Below the pieces are notes generated by a model. It saw only the letters and a list, made by a program, of their open reading frames with translations, made no database searches and was not told the origin of the DNA. From positions 20,705-57,695 of the forward strand of contig NW_014039966.1 of NCBI RefSeq assembly GCF_001186125.1: 36,991 nucleotides of DNA, in the 5' to 3' direction. The stretch comes from Sphaeroforma arctica JP610. Lineage: Eukaryota > Opisthokonta > Ichthyosporea > Ichthyophonida. How positions within the stretch are numbered: the stretch's first letter is position 1; the number at the start of each line of letters is the position of its first letter. The translations under genes were made by a program, and so were the position numbers. This document shows, one piece after another, positions 11,505 through 21,240 of this stretch.

Positions 11505-11856
11505 GGCGGTTCGGATGTGCTACTTTGGTTGAGAGACCCCCACTGGATTTTGGACTTACGACAATATAAGGACTAATAAATTTGGATTCATTTTTCAGAC
11601 ATTTGGGTCAATATTGACCTAAATATTTAACATACGTATATATATTTGAGAAGTGATGACTGTGCCCCTTGCGTAGCTATTGGCATAAATCGGCTCCAAA
11701 CAAAACAAAAATCGTACTTATGACGTATCGTTCTATGGGTTCTTATTGGTCCAAACGTTAGTACAGGTCAAAGTTGTTAGTCGTTAGTCCCTCCCCCCCC
11801 CCCCTTCGATTTTAGACCACCAAATGTCTAAACCAAAGTAGCACATCCAAACCGCC
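11505..11856. mobile_element. MITE-like 352-bp element with 26-bp terminal inverted repeats
   Basis: The left arm 11505-11530 (begins GGCGGTTCGGATG, ends CTACTTTGGTT) and the right arm 11831-11856 are inverted copies with one mismatch. The interior is non-coding and contains a C homopolymer near 11793-11805. No convincing target-site duplication is visible, so the superfamily is unknown. A non-autonomous DNA transposon is the simplest reading. Confidence 0.7.
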
Positions 11857-12020
11857 CGAACAATTTTTTTACAATATTGTTTGTCTAGGGCTGGGGTCTG
11901 CAACTCTGCACTCTGCACTATTTAAAAATACTGTCATTTACAAATCGCTCTCAGCCTCTCACTAAGTCTCACCCCTCCAGAGTCCGGACGCAGAGTCACA
12001 GTGAGACTCATTAGTTGAAG

Positions 12021-12085
12021 TCTCGAGAAGTCGAGATATTTGTTCTTGAAGTCTCGAGTGTCGAGTGTCGAGTGTCGACTCTCGT
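12021..12085. repeat. TCGAG/GTCTCGAG low-complexity repeats
   Basis: GTCTCGAG, AAGTCGAG and three successive GAGTGTC units cluster here. They look like a decayed short-period minisatellite. Confidence 0.7.
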
Positions 12086-12384
12086 CGTGAAATTATTTTT
12101 TTTTTAAATACAAAATAAGCTATATAGAGCCGGACTCTCGGACTCTCAGTGACTTGTCGTTTTCATTTTAAAAAAGTTGTTTCTCGTGTCGATATTCGAC
12201 AATGTCAATCTGACATTCGACAATTCCTCGTTACATACATGATGATACTCAGCATCCTGACACGCACAATGTAGAAAATTTAATATATAAAAATAGGAGT
12301 AAACGTATAATAGCAACAAAAAGAAATAAATAGTTACTTGGCAAGTTGGAATATATACTGTACAATGTACATTGACAATATCAC

Positions 12385-13954
12385 CACTAGTACCGCTGAA
12401 AAATTCTACGAATCGTAGGATTTCATACAAGAGCAGCCAAAAGGCGTCAAAAAAAAATGTACCAGGAAGGGGTACCCAGCGTTGAATCGTAGGATTTCTA
12501 ATTCCTAATTTTCATCAGACACGTTGTCCCTTAAAAATCAGGAAATTGTTTTTCATCCATTTTTATCTTTTGGACTTACTCTGCCCATTTGGATATGAAG
12601 CCTTAATAAATAGGGTAGAAATGAGTAAAAATGATCTAAAAGAGACTCTTAAGTTTCACAAGACGGTCTAAGAAAATTAAATTGCCACATATTTATTTCA
12701 ATAAAAATGAATTTTCTAATATTTTTTTGAAATCAGGTGATTTTTTCAAAATATTTTCTGAAACATACTGGGTTGTAGGGTTAATAAGGCTTACAGAGTG
12801 CATTATGTACTACTTATTGAAAATACATTAAGTTTTGTTTATTATGTATGTTTAGTTACAACACTGATACTATTGTAGGTGCAGTGGGCTGTGGGCCCCA
12901 CCCCGCCCACTGCAGTCCGCGGCAACCAGATACACCCGCGGTCCTTTTTGACTGCTGTTTTGTTTGGACAAAATCAACCCGGTCATCATTCTGTTCAGAA
13001 ACAACTACAGTTCGGTACACCGAGAAGGATGGCTAAATGACAGGTGCCATGAGGTGTCAAATAATGATTACCTCTGACAGGTATTATGAGCTGTCAAATA
13101 AGAAGTTCACCGCAATAAGTCATGCGTTTATAACTTACGTGTGACTATATATGCATAAGTGCTGTATATATAAAAACCCTCCGTAGAGGTGTTAATAAAG
13201 TTACTCTCCATTCAATATATTATGGTTCTATATTTTTAAACATGTTTTGTAGTGATGTGTAAGATAAAGGATCCCATCTGTTAACGTTGTAATCAACTCT
13301 AGCATAACTATCATCTTCTAATATGTAACTATCGTGAAATGCATATTGTTGCGGTTGCATCCCATTGAAGCAATCCATCAAATTGGGTTGTGTATAGGAT
13401 ACTATACGAGTTTGATAGCTGCGTGCAAGTATGTTGTGTTCTTGTGCTTTGTGCATCTAAAGCATTATTGCAAGTATCAAAATTACTTTGTTCGATACCC
13501 TGTATATGCGTATATTCGTGCTATGAAGGTAATGCCCTTGAGTAGAAATGTTGATATCTATGTTGGTTACGTCTTACCGTATCCGGTGAGGGGTTATCTA
13601 CCTTTAAACCAATGCTAACTAGCTATCTAAACGACTATTTACAGTACTTTTACACATAGGATACATATAGCTAGTAGTATGGCTATGTCTATTTGTTCGA
13701 GTTGCTGAGTTTGAATGATTGCTGTGAAGAAAGTTTTCGACGGATTGACATGTTTTGCATGTAGTTTTCAGCCAGAATTTTAGTGTCCTTCATTTGCAAC
13801 ACAGAGCATAGGCCTAAGACATTTCTAAACGGGTGTAAATAAGGGCCGAAGTTAAAGGCCTCAATATCCTACGATTCGTAGGATTTAGAAGAAGAAAAAG
13901 AGCCAAATTTTTAAAAAAAAATCCTACGATTCGTAGGATTTCTGGGTACTAGTG
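12385..13954. mobile_element. CACTA-like non-autonomous transposon with palindromic subterminal repeats
   Basis: Both ends start with CACTAGTACC in inverted orientation (12385 rightward; 13954 leftward), followed about 10 bp inside by the palindrome TCCTACGAATCGTAGGA. A second copy of the palindrome (half copy on the left) follows at 12484-12497 and 13864-13886, so each end carries two. CACTA termini plus short subterminal repeats are typical of the En/Spm (CMC) superfamily. A clean 3-bp target duplication is not seen: ATA abuts the right end but is four bases away on the left. The 1.57-kb interior has no transposase; it holds an LTR-like segment (13038-13213). Confidence 0.55.
13038..13213 (+). 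repeat. LTR-like segment with 37-bp duplication, TATA box and AATAAA
   Basis: A unit starting TGACAGGTRYYATGAG and containing TGTCAAATAA occurs at 13038 and 13075. It is followed by TGTATATATAAAAACCC (about 13163-13179) and AATAAA (13194-13199), the usual order of promoter and polyadenylation signals in a short Copia-type LTR. No partner LTR or coding region was found, so a solo LTR fragment is only a suggestion. Confidence 0.35.
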
Positions 13955-14126
13955 ATATATGAAAAAGTATAAGAAGTATTCTGTGTAACTTAAAACTTAT
14001 ACATGTCTAGTTCTGCTCATGTTCAGCATCTAAACGGATCTACAAAATGTAGATAATAAACTATATGTAACTAGGTGGAGGAAAACCCGGTATAGGTTTC
14101 TATTAGACTGAGTTGACGATGAGTCA
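13955..14126 (-). repeat. Copia-1 3' LTR, truncated
   Basis: The stretch 13999-14126 is a diverged direct copy of about 20770-20889: both contain CTAGTTYTGCTCATGTTCAG, TATGTAACTAGGTGG and GGTTTCTA followed by ACTGAGTTGA. On the minus strand a TCTGGGGTTTTT polypurine-like tract precedes it. The low-coordinate end is cut by the CACTA-like element at 13954. Confidence 0.75.
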
Positions 14127-14401
14127 TGCTTAAAAACCCCAGACCGAGGATATTGCGGAACCATGATACACTGCGGGCGGTCTCTGATGAAGCAACATAC
14201 TCAGTCTCCGATGAGATAGGTGCGGTGGTGCGCTGCTTTTGCGAATTCCAGAAGATGTATGTACCGATAAAGCGCGGGCCAGTACCTGATAAAAATCTCC
14301 CTGTCGCTGTCGGTGTAGGCAACTAGTGGGTCGGCATCAGTAGTTCGACGAGTATAGACAAGCGCATAGTGGCGAGTAGAGCCGGTAATTGCGCACTGCA
14401 T
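14071..14401 (-). pseudogene. Copia-1 RNase H fragment, frameshifted
   Basis: Two overlapping minus-strand frames together show the Copia RNase H order: STRHYALVYTR, then LVAYTDSD (catalytic Asp of the usual YSDSDW motif), then a frameshift, then SQKQRTTAPISSETEYVA, which matches the SKKQ...SSTEAEY block with its catalytic Glu. The usual C-terminal HID..HF..E block is absent; the LTR follows directly, pointing to a deletion. Non-functional. Confidence 0.8.
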
Positions 14402-16450
14402 GATGTTTGTGATGAATATATATGCAATGATAAGCGTAGGCGATGCTCAACGTGTGGCAGTGCGTGTAAGAAGTGCAAGTGTGCATGCAGCGGGTTGATT
14501 GGCACTAGAAAACGTGGTCAAAAGAAGGGATCAACTAAGGTAGTCCACGAGGTAGAGCGTGTATCATCAGGCCGTTCTTCAGCTAAAAGAGCACATATAG
14601 ATATTGCTGAGAATATCTGTGCGCTTGATACCCCAACACGCAATGCCAGTGCGTCAACTGAGATAATATAAACATTGTCACAATCAGCGCTAGTAATAAT
14701 ACCCGCATAAATACAATAGCAGGTATTTCAATGGCATTTGGCTGGAGCCGTAACTCTAGGAAGGCACTGTTCAGTGCAGATTTACGTACGCACAACATGG
14801 AATTGCAGACAACACATCCGCACGGATAGAGCTGTATGTATTAAATCGTGCTTAAGGCTTCAAAACATATAGCGCATATAGTGTATAGAGCAGACACGGA
14901 CGTTTTGTTGAGCGATGTTGCTACTTTTCTGGGTGCTAGTGATAATGCGTCTAAAGACCCTAACAAAACCGTAGGTAGACGAGAATTAAATAGTATTGTA
15001 GATGTATTTAATAGAGCCCCAAGAACTCCTTGCAAAAGAGGGTTACTCGGGTCATACTAGTGAAAACACTCGCTAGTAAAAGTAATAGATCGTTAGAAGC
15101 AGTGGGGCGAACTGACTTATCACGGGATGTAAGTTATTGAGACTGAACTACAATGGATGCTGACAATGCTCTAGATGTTGTAAAATACAGCAAAGCAAAA
15201 TTTAACGAAGCACACCTAGAAGCTGCTATTGTATTAGCTCTTGCTTTCGGAAGACAATGTATGTTTAATATCATGGGGTACAAAGCCTATAAGGATTGGG
15301 CATGACGAAGTTATAACATTGCCTTCACTCACACACCGTAAACCTGCAGAGGTTCTATATAAGGACTGTCTAGTGTCGGTTGACGAAGATGATCACATAG
15401 GTAAAACTAGTTTCATGAAGGTAGTACTCTCTATTACCAACAATGATGAGAATATTACAAAAGCGGTGGGCTATGTGACGGGAGGTCTAGTAACGGATGC
15501 AAACAATAATAGAGGACTTCGCCGAAACCCAACAGAGCGCTCACGGCTAGCAAACTTAGTAGACCTCGGCAGGACGTTTATTCAAAAAAAAAAAAATTTA
15601 TTTAGATCACCACGTAATCAAGGAGGATGTGGTTAACCCACACGGATTAGAGTATGCACTTATGAACCCGGACAAAAATGTACCTATAAAAGATGATGAG
15701 TGCAACGGATGCAAAATTTTGCCCTGGGTAGTCTCCCAAATAAAGGGAACTGTAAGGCGGAGCGCATTTTTGGTGCCGATGTTCAGTAAGATGTTTTGGA
15801 TGTATTGGAGGTGTGTCGCGATAAGTTGGAGATCTACACGGGTCATCGCACCAGAGTCAAAAAGCAGCAATATCACTATGATAAAATACTCGACGACATG
15901 CATGATCATTGCCTACAAAAGAAAGGCAGTACAGAACTCTTCACATTCATAGACTGGAAGATGAAGTTCGACCCCATATCATCTAGAGACACAACTTACG
16001 AGCACTATGGACAACGTTACATGGGTTGGCATGGGTGTATGTCAATGTACTTTGAATTCAAAGAGTGGGAGGAAGAAGTGGACAACGGATAGATGATACA
16101 AAAGCAGGGATCAATACGTCATATTGCGTATGGTGATCAAATATTGGAAGGGAGAATAAGCAGGATTTTTCGTCTGTGTATTCGATGATAGAGACATATC
16201 TTTACGCCATCAAGAAACGTCTGCCGCATACTAAAACGATAGTGGGTGTGCCATTCTCATCGTGCTTTCTGGTCAGCACATATTTGAAGTGAATATACAT
16301 GTGTTGGCTGGGACGGATGCAAGGGTGATGACATCGGCCAAGTCATTTTTGATTTGTGCTGCGTGTTCTTTTGCAATAGAGGTCAGGTGTTGGATTTATG
16401 TGCCTGCTTTACACAGCGTGGCAGCGTGAAGGCGAGAAAGATGTGAAATA
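14402..16450 (+). mobile_element. Degenerate transposase-like element of unnamed family, inserted in Copia-1
   Basis: Broken plus-strand coding pieces in consistent order. 14402-14671: Cys cluster CSTCGSACKKCKCAC followed by a basic GTRKRGQKKG. 14848-15060 and about 15150-15260: pieces with no recognised motif. 15280-15590: ISWGTKPIRIG and KVVLSITNNDENITKAVGYV. A poly-A frameshift follows at 15586-15597. 15600-15760: ECNGCKILPWV. 15796-16092: KLEIYTGHRTRVKKQQ and DWKMKFDPISSRDTT then GWHG. 16100-16450: out-of-frame remnants with possible KGDD. The layout (zinc cluster, then Asp-containing catalytic-like core) resembles a DDE-type transposase family I recall from protist and oomycete genomes but cannot name. 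Terminal repeats were not found, and Copia coding sequence abuts the left end near 14400. Confidence 0.5.
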
Positions 16451-17001
16451 CGGCCTCTGTTCTGTTTGAAATATCAAGATCAAATGAGATAACACATTGG
16501 TTTTTATTGTATTTGAAAATAATTCAATACAAGTTTTTTTCTTTTTCTTCTTCCACTATTTCCAAAGTGTTCTAAATTGACTTTGATGGCTCCAATAGCC
16601 TGAGTATTTGGTAGGACTCATTTACTTGGACCTATTTGAGACATTAGTACATGCGGGATATTACAAATACAATTATATTATCTCTGAACTGCTAATATAA
16701 TTTTTGGTCCTCCCACCAATCTACAAAATCCAATAAGTTTTTGTTTTTTTTACTTTTCTTCAGACGGAATTTTATTTATAATAGCTAATGTATTAACGTG
16801 ACTGACATTCTTATGCCTATGATCTATCTACAAAATAGGCATGGGGTCATGAACACGTAGTGCTTCTACTAAAAATTATCCAATAAAGAACAGCTAGAGG
16901 TACGCCCTGTGTGATCGAGGATATTAAGGCTCTTACCAAGAGGTAGTCCCGATCATTTTCACACAAGCCACCACTGGTAAATGTTAACTGACTTACATTT
17001 G
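16451..17001. other. AT-rich stretch without recognisable coding content
   Basis: Lies between the transposase-like element and the Copia-1 linker. No frame shows reverse transcriptase motifs. The boundary of the inserted element may lie anywhere in this span. Confidence 0.4.
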
Positions 17002-17767
17002 TTAACATAGTTTGAAACATAGTGAATAATATCCATCGAAGTTTGCAAGGTCGAGCAATTCGAGGGGTGTAATGATAGTGAGATCACCAGTGGTGGCCGA
17101 TCGAGCAGAGAGAAATGGGGTGTTAGGGAAAATGAAATGAGCAGTATACTTACTGAGATCTACAGGGAAGCTGAGGCCGTCGTCGAAGGTTGTGACGGAC
17201 GAGTGTGAGCCAGTGGATCGGGGTGAGCGGGGAGAGTCGAATGGGTCGTCTGTGTCCGTGTGATAAGAGCCATCGAAAGCCGTAGTTGACATAGCATCCA
17301 CAGGGATGTGTGGAGATGGTAGAGGCGGGCTCTGCTCAGCAAGCGTGGGCTGAACAGACGTTGGCGCCATCGATCATCCAGATAGCCCTGGAAATCGGTA
17401 AGAAACCCTTAGGAGTAGTGTACTTAAATAATAAACTGCTTATGGAAGGATCAAAAGTAGGGGGGATGGGAGCTTCTACTGAAGTAACGGGAGGGGTGGG
17501 GCCGATTGCTGGGAGAGCCAAAGGTAATGGAGGAGTCAGGGAAAGAGGTGGGAGATATGGTGTCTGTGTGATGTATGTCGGTGCAACGGGATGAGAGTGC
17601 ACAGAAGGAGGGGCGAGAGTTTTACAGAGGCACAGCGGCAGTCGAAGATTCGTGGCATGTGTCTGTGGGAGGTGATGTAGAAGCATCGGTGGATGGCGTA
17701 GGAGGGACGTGTGGCACAACAGCGGTGAGTGGGGAGTCCAACTCATACCAATTTGTCGGAAACCCAT
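17002..17767 (-). pseudogene. Copia-1 integrase-to-RT linker, Pro/Ser-rich
   Basis: Two minus-strand frames (17767-17336 and 17370-17002) are rich in Pro, Ser and Thr (for example TGSHSSVTTFDDG). A piece near 17400-17340 (GFLPISRAIWMIDGANV) resembles the conserved segment just before Copia reverse transcriptase, but no YVDD or other RT motif follows. It is the variable linker after integrase, and the ORFs are not independent genes. Confidence 0.5.
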
Positions 17768-17799
17768 ATCCAGATGGTATAGTGGTATGTGTGTATCGC

Positions 17800-18560
17800 T
17801 TACCTGTCACATTCCACTGCGGCAGTTGCGTCAGGTACAGATTTGACTTTGCGAGAGCAGGTTGCCGTTGAGTGGCAAAGTTTTGATATTCTGCGTGTCG
17901 GGTGTGCAGTTGGGCTCCCGACCGAGAAAAACACCAGATCCATGGAGAGCCATACTTGTGGGCGCTTTTGGCTTTGACACCAGACTGCTTGAACATGACC
18001 ACGCACCCATATCATACTTCAGAAAATTATGGTGCAGTTGTACCGTGCCACTTATCGGACTGTAAGTGTAGTCGTTCATTTGCTGCTAGGTTCTCGTTTC
18101 GAATCATATCGGCATGGGCCTTGGCATGTGCTCAAAGTGAAACCGGTCGGAGGGAGTCAATGGGCAGAATAGTGGTGAGTTCATTCAAGGTGCGGTGTGG
18201 ACATTCCACCTTATCATGGAGTTGTGGAGTGTGCGCGAGCGATTTGCGAAGAGACATACCACGGGATATCGCGAGTCTTTTGACTTTGGAAAACAATGTC
18301 GCCGTCTGCAAAAACGGTGTGAGGTTTGTAGTGGGCCGGAATCTGCACCAGAAGAGCTAGGAGCGCCTTGGTCATGTCGGCTTTGTCGGGGGCCATTACA
18401 AAACATGTTAAGAGCAGCACAGCGGTTGCCGCAAGGGTCTTTAGACATCGGCCCCTGGAGATCATCATTAGATTGTCCCCCAGGGCCGTAGACAGAGTCC
18501 GGGATTGCGTGCTTAACTGGCTTTCTCCTCAGTTTGCCCTCTTGACAGACGGGGGAACTC
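17800..18560 (-). pseudogene. Copia-1 integrase, multiply frameshifted
   Basis: On the minus strand, pieces in three frames follow the Copia integrase order. QGPM (about 18460) matches the conserved ...D..GP block. TVFADGD (about 18295) matches the second catalytic Asp. About 18220-18160 reads VECPHRTLNELTT, matching the usual VER.NRTL.E block with the catalytic Glu. Then VKAKSAHKYGSPWIW and GVFLGREP match the K...R...G.FLGY block at the integrase C-terminus. Stops and shifts between them make it inactive. Confidence 0.7.
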
Positions 18561-18739
18561 TGGGTGGGCACGTGTGTAGGTAATGGCAGTAAGGAGGTTA
18601 AGACTGGGGGCGACAGCTAAGCGAAGGGGTCGTAGCAAAGCAACAAGGGTATACACCCATGTTAACTTGCCGACGGACGTTTTGCCCGTACCAACGAAAC
18701 CTAGTCGCCGTGTTATGTATGATGTAAACCTCACGCTGA

Positions 18740-19134
18740 ATACGTGAACGAAAAGCAGCCGCCAGGCTGCACACAGGCGCAATGGAACACAGATGGCGAT
18801 AACAGTGCCCAAGCGAATGTTAAGTTCGATGAGATCATGTATATCAAGACCATCGAGAGTTGCCATAGACCCGTTCGTGATGATGGTCAACTTTGGTGTA
18901 ACAGCTAATGAGGCCGTTCTCCGGGCCAGCGAAACGCAGGAGTTGGGCGTTCGAAGTAGAAGCACAAACGTCAATCGTAGAAGAATACTGGAGAAAATTC
19001 ACAGCTTTGCGCCAGTCGATGCGATTTAGAATCCATGCCTCGGTGGTGACCATTAGAGGAGGCGGATTCATTAACGTGATGTTATCCTCGGCTGCCATGC
19101 CGAGGACGATATTCATCGTAAGGATTAGTGACAT
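18740..19134 (-). pseudogene. Dam-like adenine-methyltransferase-type segment in Copia-1
   Basis: The minus-strand ORF 19134-18844 contains WILNRIDWRKAV, then STIDVCASTSNAQLLRF and AGPENGL (about 18984-18910). This fits the phage-type Dam pattern W-x-(T)-P ... D-V-C-A-(ST)-x-x-N-A ... R-(FY) ... P-E-x-x-G-L. A second frame (about 18870-18740) continues with DLIELNIRLGTVIAICVP and AAW, like the G-T-V-x-x-x-x-V-P ... W strand of that fold, but the catalytic NPP(Y/W) is not recognisable (NGSM at the expected place). The same motif occurs intact in the Gypsy element at 25172-25050. The domain assignment is by pattern only. Confidence 0.4.
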
Positions 19135-19139
19135 CTGCG

Positions 19140-19330
19140 CTGGGAGACGTAGAGGGTAGTAGGGCCGTGCTGGATGACAGAATAGCGGCAGGTGACGTAG
19201 GTGTAGAATTAATTAGCGCCGTGCCGGTAGGAGGCAAGGCAGGAGTGGACAATAGATTAGATGGTGCCGGACGAGAGGTGGATGACGAGCTGTGAGTCGG
19301 AGCAGGAGCTTCGCGGGGAGAATAGGGTTA
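19140..19330 (-). pseudogene. Pro/Ser/Thr-rich linker of Copia-1
   Basis: The minus-strand frame reads PREAPAPTHSSSSTSR, then PALPPTGTALINSTPTSPAA, then SSSTALLPSTSPSADV before a stop. It is low-complexity and sits between the protease remnant and the methyltransferase-like segment. No function is assigned. Confidence 0.5.
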
Positions 19331-19475
19331 GCGTCTTTGAGACGACCAGATTGAGGTACGATGATGTGTCATAAATAGTTGAAGTGTTGAGTAAAAGACG
19401 TGATAGCAGCCGTTGATTCAGGAGATATGAAGTGATATAGCGCCGTGTGAAATCTCACATTCAAAAGCAACTATG

Positions 19476-19720
19476 CTAAATCCCATGATCCTGCAACCTA
19501 TTTTGAGAAACAAGTGGTTGTTTCAAAGAGGGATCAAGGTAAGTGAGCCTCAGAACAGGAAAGATTCCACGTTCGGGGATGACTTTCTCGGAGTTATCAG
19601 CAAGTATTAATGTAAAATGGCCTTTTTCTACCGAAAATAATAAATTGCGTGCGCTGGTGTTAAAGTAATTTAAACAGCACGCCCCCCCCCCCCCCCCCCA
19701 CCCACACACACATCAATAAG
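19476..19720 (-). pseudogene. Copia-1 protease remnant
   Basis: The minus-strand frame includes FTLILADNSEK, VLRLTYLDPSL and PLVSQNRLQDHGI, matching the post-catalytic part of Copia proteases (...ADGS...G...L..VP.L..NLLSV..L...G). The DTGA active-site block itself is not visible. A poly-G tract on this strand (plus-strand C18 at 19682-19699) interrupts the join to gag. Confidence 0.55.
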
Positions 19721-20600
19721 CATAGCGGCATTTGTTCTGTGCTTGGTGTGGTCAACAGTAATACGAGCGACAAAGAATAACGAATGCTGTTTTTAATAAA
19801 GCGGCGTCCACAACATATGTTATTGTACCCCATTTTGCTACATATTGCACATTGTAGGAAGCCGGCAGTGCAATTGGCGTTTTTGTGGCCTTTCGTTTCA
19901 CAGTGTCGACAGCCAATGGAGCATTTGAACGAGTGGTGGGTGTACTTCCAGCAGACAAAACATGTCTGAGAATGATCAGGGCGGCGGGCGACTTCGAGTC
20001 GAACGGCAGTAGCACGACATGCACGTTGGGCAGCCGTAAGATACTCCGAGTCGGCGTTGTACCATTTGTCGATCAGGTCACAGAACACAATAGACGTGAG
20101 AGTGGCGCGAAGGGCCTTATCCGTCATATATTGCCGTGCCTGCTCCTGGTCTTCTTGAGAAAGGCCAGTGAGGGAACATTAGCTGATGAAGTTTTCAGTA
20201 AAAAGCAATCCTTGGAGTTCCGTATCTGATTAAAGCTTCTTGCAGCGAATAACCCAAGCCCGGGAATCTTCCTCGAGCCCTACCTGGCTGCGGTTGTGTC
20301 TATAGAGCTGAACATGGTCGAAGAAATAAATTCAGACTAGAAAAACAAGCCCATAACCTATAAAGTCTATTAATCTTTAATCCGAACAACTAACCTTTTA
20401 TACGTTTTGGTTTAGCACCAGGAATAGGAAGCGGTTTGAGAAGTTCGTAATAGTTTAAGATGGGGTTGAGATGCCATTCATAATCACCTAGAGCGGCGAG
20501 ATACAGATCAGTATCCCAGCGATCGTAGTTCTCGCCAGAGAGGGTGAGGCGTGCCTATTTGATGCGTGTGAAGCCTGCGGTCGGTCTGTAGAGCTGAGCA
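19720..20600 (-). pseudogene. Copia-1 gag with three tandem zinc knuckles
   Basis: The N-terminal piece (about 20550-20400, minus strand) reads LSGENYDRWDTDLYLAALG, the gag pattern also seen in the two other Copia relatives here. A repeated leader/primer-site segment (20297-20385) interrupts it. The C-terminal piece (20127-19720) carries three CCHC-type knuckles in a row: CFVCWKYTHHSFKC, CRHCETKGHKNANC and CAICSKMGYNNICC. The first two are canonical C-x2-C-x4-H-x4-C; the third has Tyr in place of His. Confidence 0.75.
20297..20385 (-). repeat. Duplicated Copia leader and primer site inside gag
   Basis: The plus-strand text GAGCTGAACATGGTCGAAGA, CTAGAAAAACAAGCCCATAACC and TAAAGTCTATTA repeats, with differences, the segment 20588-20715 around the primer site. 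It splits gag into two pieces. Either a duplication within one copy or the junction of two related copies would explain it. Confidence 0.7.
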
Positions 20601-20680
20601 TGGTCAAAGAAAGCGGTCGAAGAAATTTAATCAGTAGAGGTGCGCATGGTCGAAGAAATGAATTTGGACTAGAAAAATAA

Positions 20681-20690
20681 GCCCATAACC
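20681..20690 (-). promoter_or_regulatory. Copia-1 primer-binding site, half-tRNA-iMet type
   Basis: On the minus strand GGTTATGGGC directly follows the 5' LTR. It is complementary to GCCCATAACC of the initiator tRNA-Met anticodon arm, the primer type known for Drosophila copia. A second copy occurs at 20349-20358. Confidence 0.65.
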
Positions 20691-20889
20691 TAATAAAGTC
20701 TATTATTCCTTATCGGATCTAATATAATATAATATATATTTATACAAAAAGAATGAGAAAAATATCTTGTGTGTATGTCTAGTTTTGCTCATGTTCAGTA
20801 TTTAAGGACTATGTAGATGACAAAACAATATGTAACTAGGTGGAAAATCCCCCGGTTTAGGTTTCTAGTAAACTGAGTTGATGATGAGC
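20691..20889 (-). repeat. Copia-1 5' LTR
   Basis: On the minus strand it precedes the primer site at 20690. Its outer part matches the truncated 3' LTR at 13999-14126. It contains an AATATAATATAATATATAT tract. The outer border at about 20889 is set by where the two copies stop matching. Confidence 0.65.
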
Positions 20890-20907
20890 TTAGTTTTTGA
20901 CACTCAG

Positions 20908-20963
20908 GCACTGCCACTGGCAGTCTGACACTATGCCACTGGCAGTCTGGCACTGTACCACTG
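20908..20963. repeat. 21-bp tandem repeat (CACTGCCACTGGCAGTCTG)
   Basis: Two good copies and one decayed copy of a 21-22 bp unit, each with a small internal palindrome (GCCACTGGC). Confidence 0.8.
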
Positions 20964-21240
20964 TGACCCTCATAACGTTTTTACATTGCAACGTAAACAA
21001 TGATCAGTTCAATATACGTTACCTGTAAGTTTTGAGTGGTGTCGAATTTGAAATCCCAAGTCAAGCATGAAGTTTGATTTCGCCCTGACATTTCGGCACT
21101 ATCACTCTCGGTTGGTTAATGGCTTTTGGGTTTAGGGTTCAATTAGTTATATCACTTGTACCGCGTTTCACGTTGCTCAATTTTTAGAGAGTTACGCTTC
21201 CGTGCCCAGAAAGCATATATTTAGAAAAATAAAGGTGCAA

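Larger units (their letters stand above)
13955..20889 (-). mobile_element. Copia-1: decayed Ty1/Copia retrotransposon with internal insertion
   Basis: Read on the minus strand: 5' LTR (20889-20691), primer site (20690-20681), gag with zinc knuckles (about 20600-19720), protease remnant (19709-19476), Pro/Ser/Thr linker (about 19330-19140), methyltransferase-like segment (19134-18740), integrase (about 18560-18080), linker (17767-17002), then RNase H (14401-14071) and a truncated 3' LTR (14126-13955). Reverse transcriptase is missing; that place holds an unrelated plus-strand element. Frames are broken many times, so it is a dead copy. Confidence 0.8.

Noticed and set aside
12848-13036. 62-residue ORF with several Cys
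   Set aside because: No recognisable motif; lies in a probable LTR/transposon interior.
13220-13456. 78-residue minus-strand ORF
   Set aside because: No family resemblance, inside the CACTA-like element; cannot be supported as a gene.
17310-18583. Plus-strand ORFs over the Copia-1 linker and integrase
   Set aside because: Antisense shadows; the minus strand holds ordered Copia motifs.
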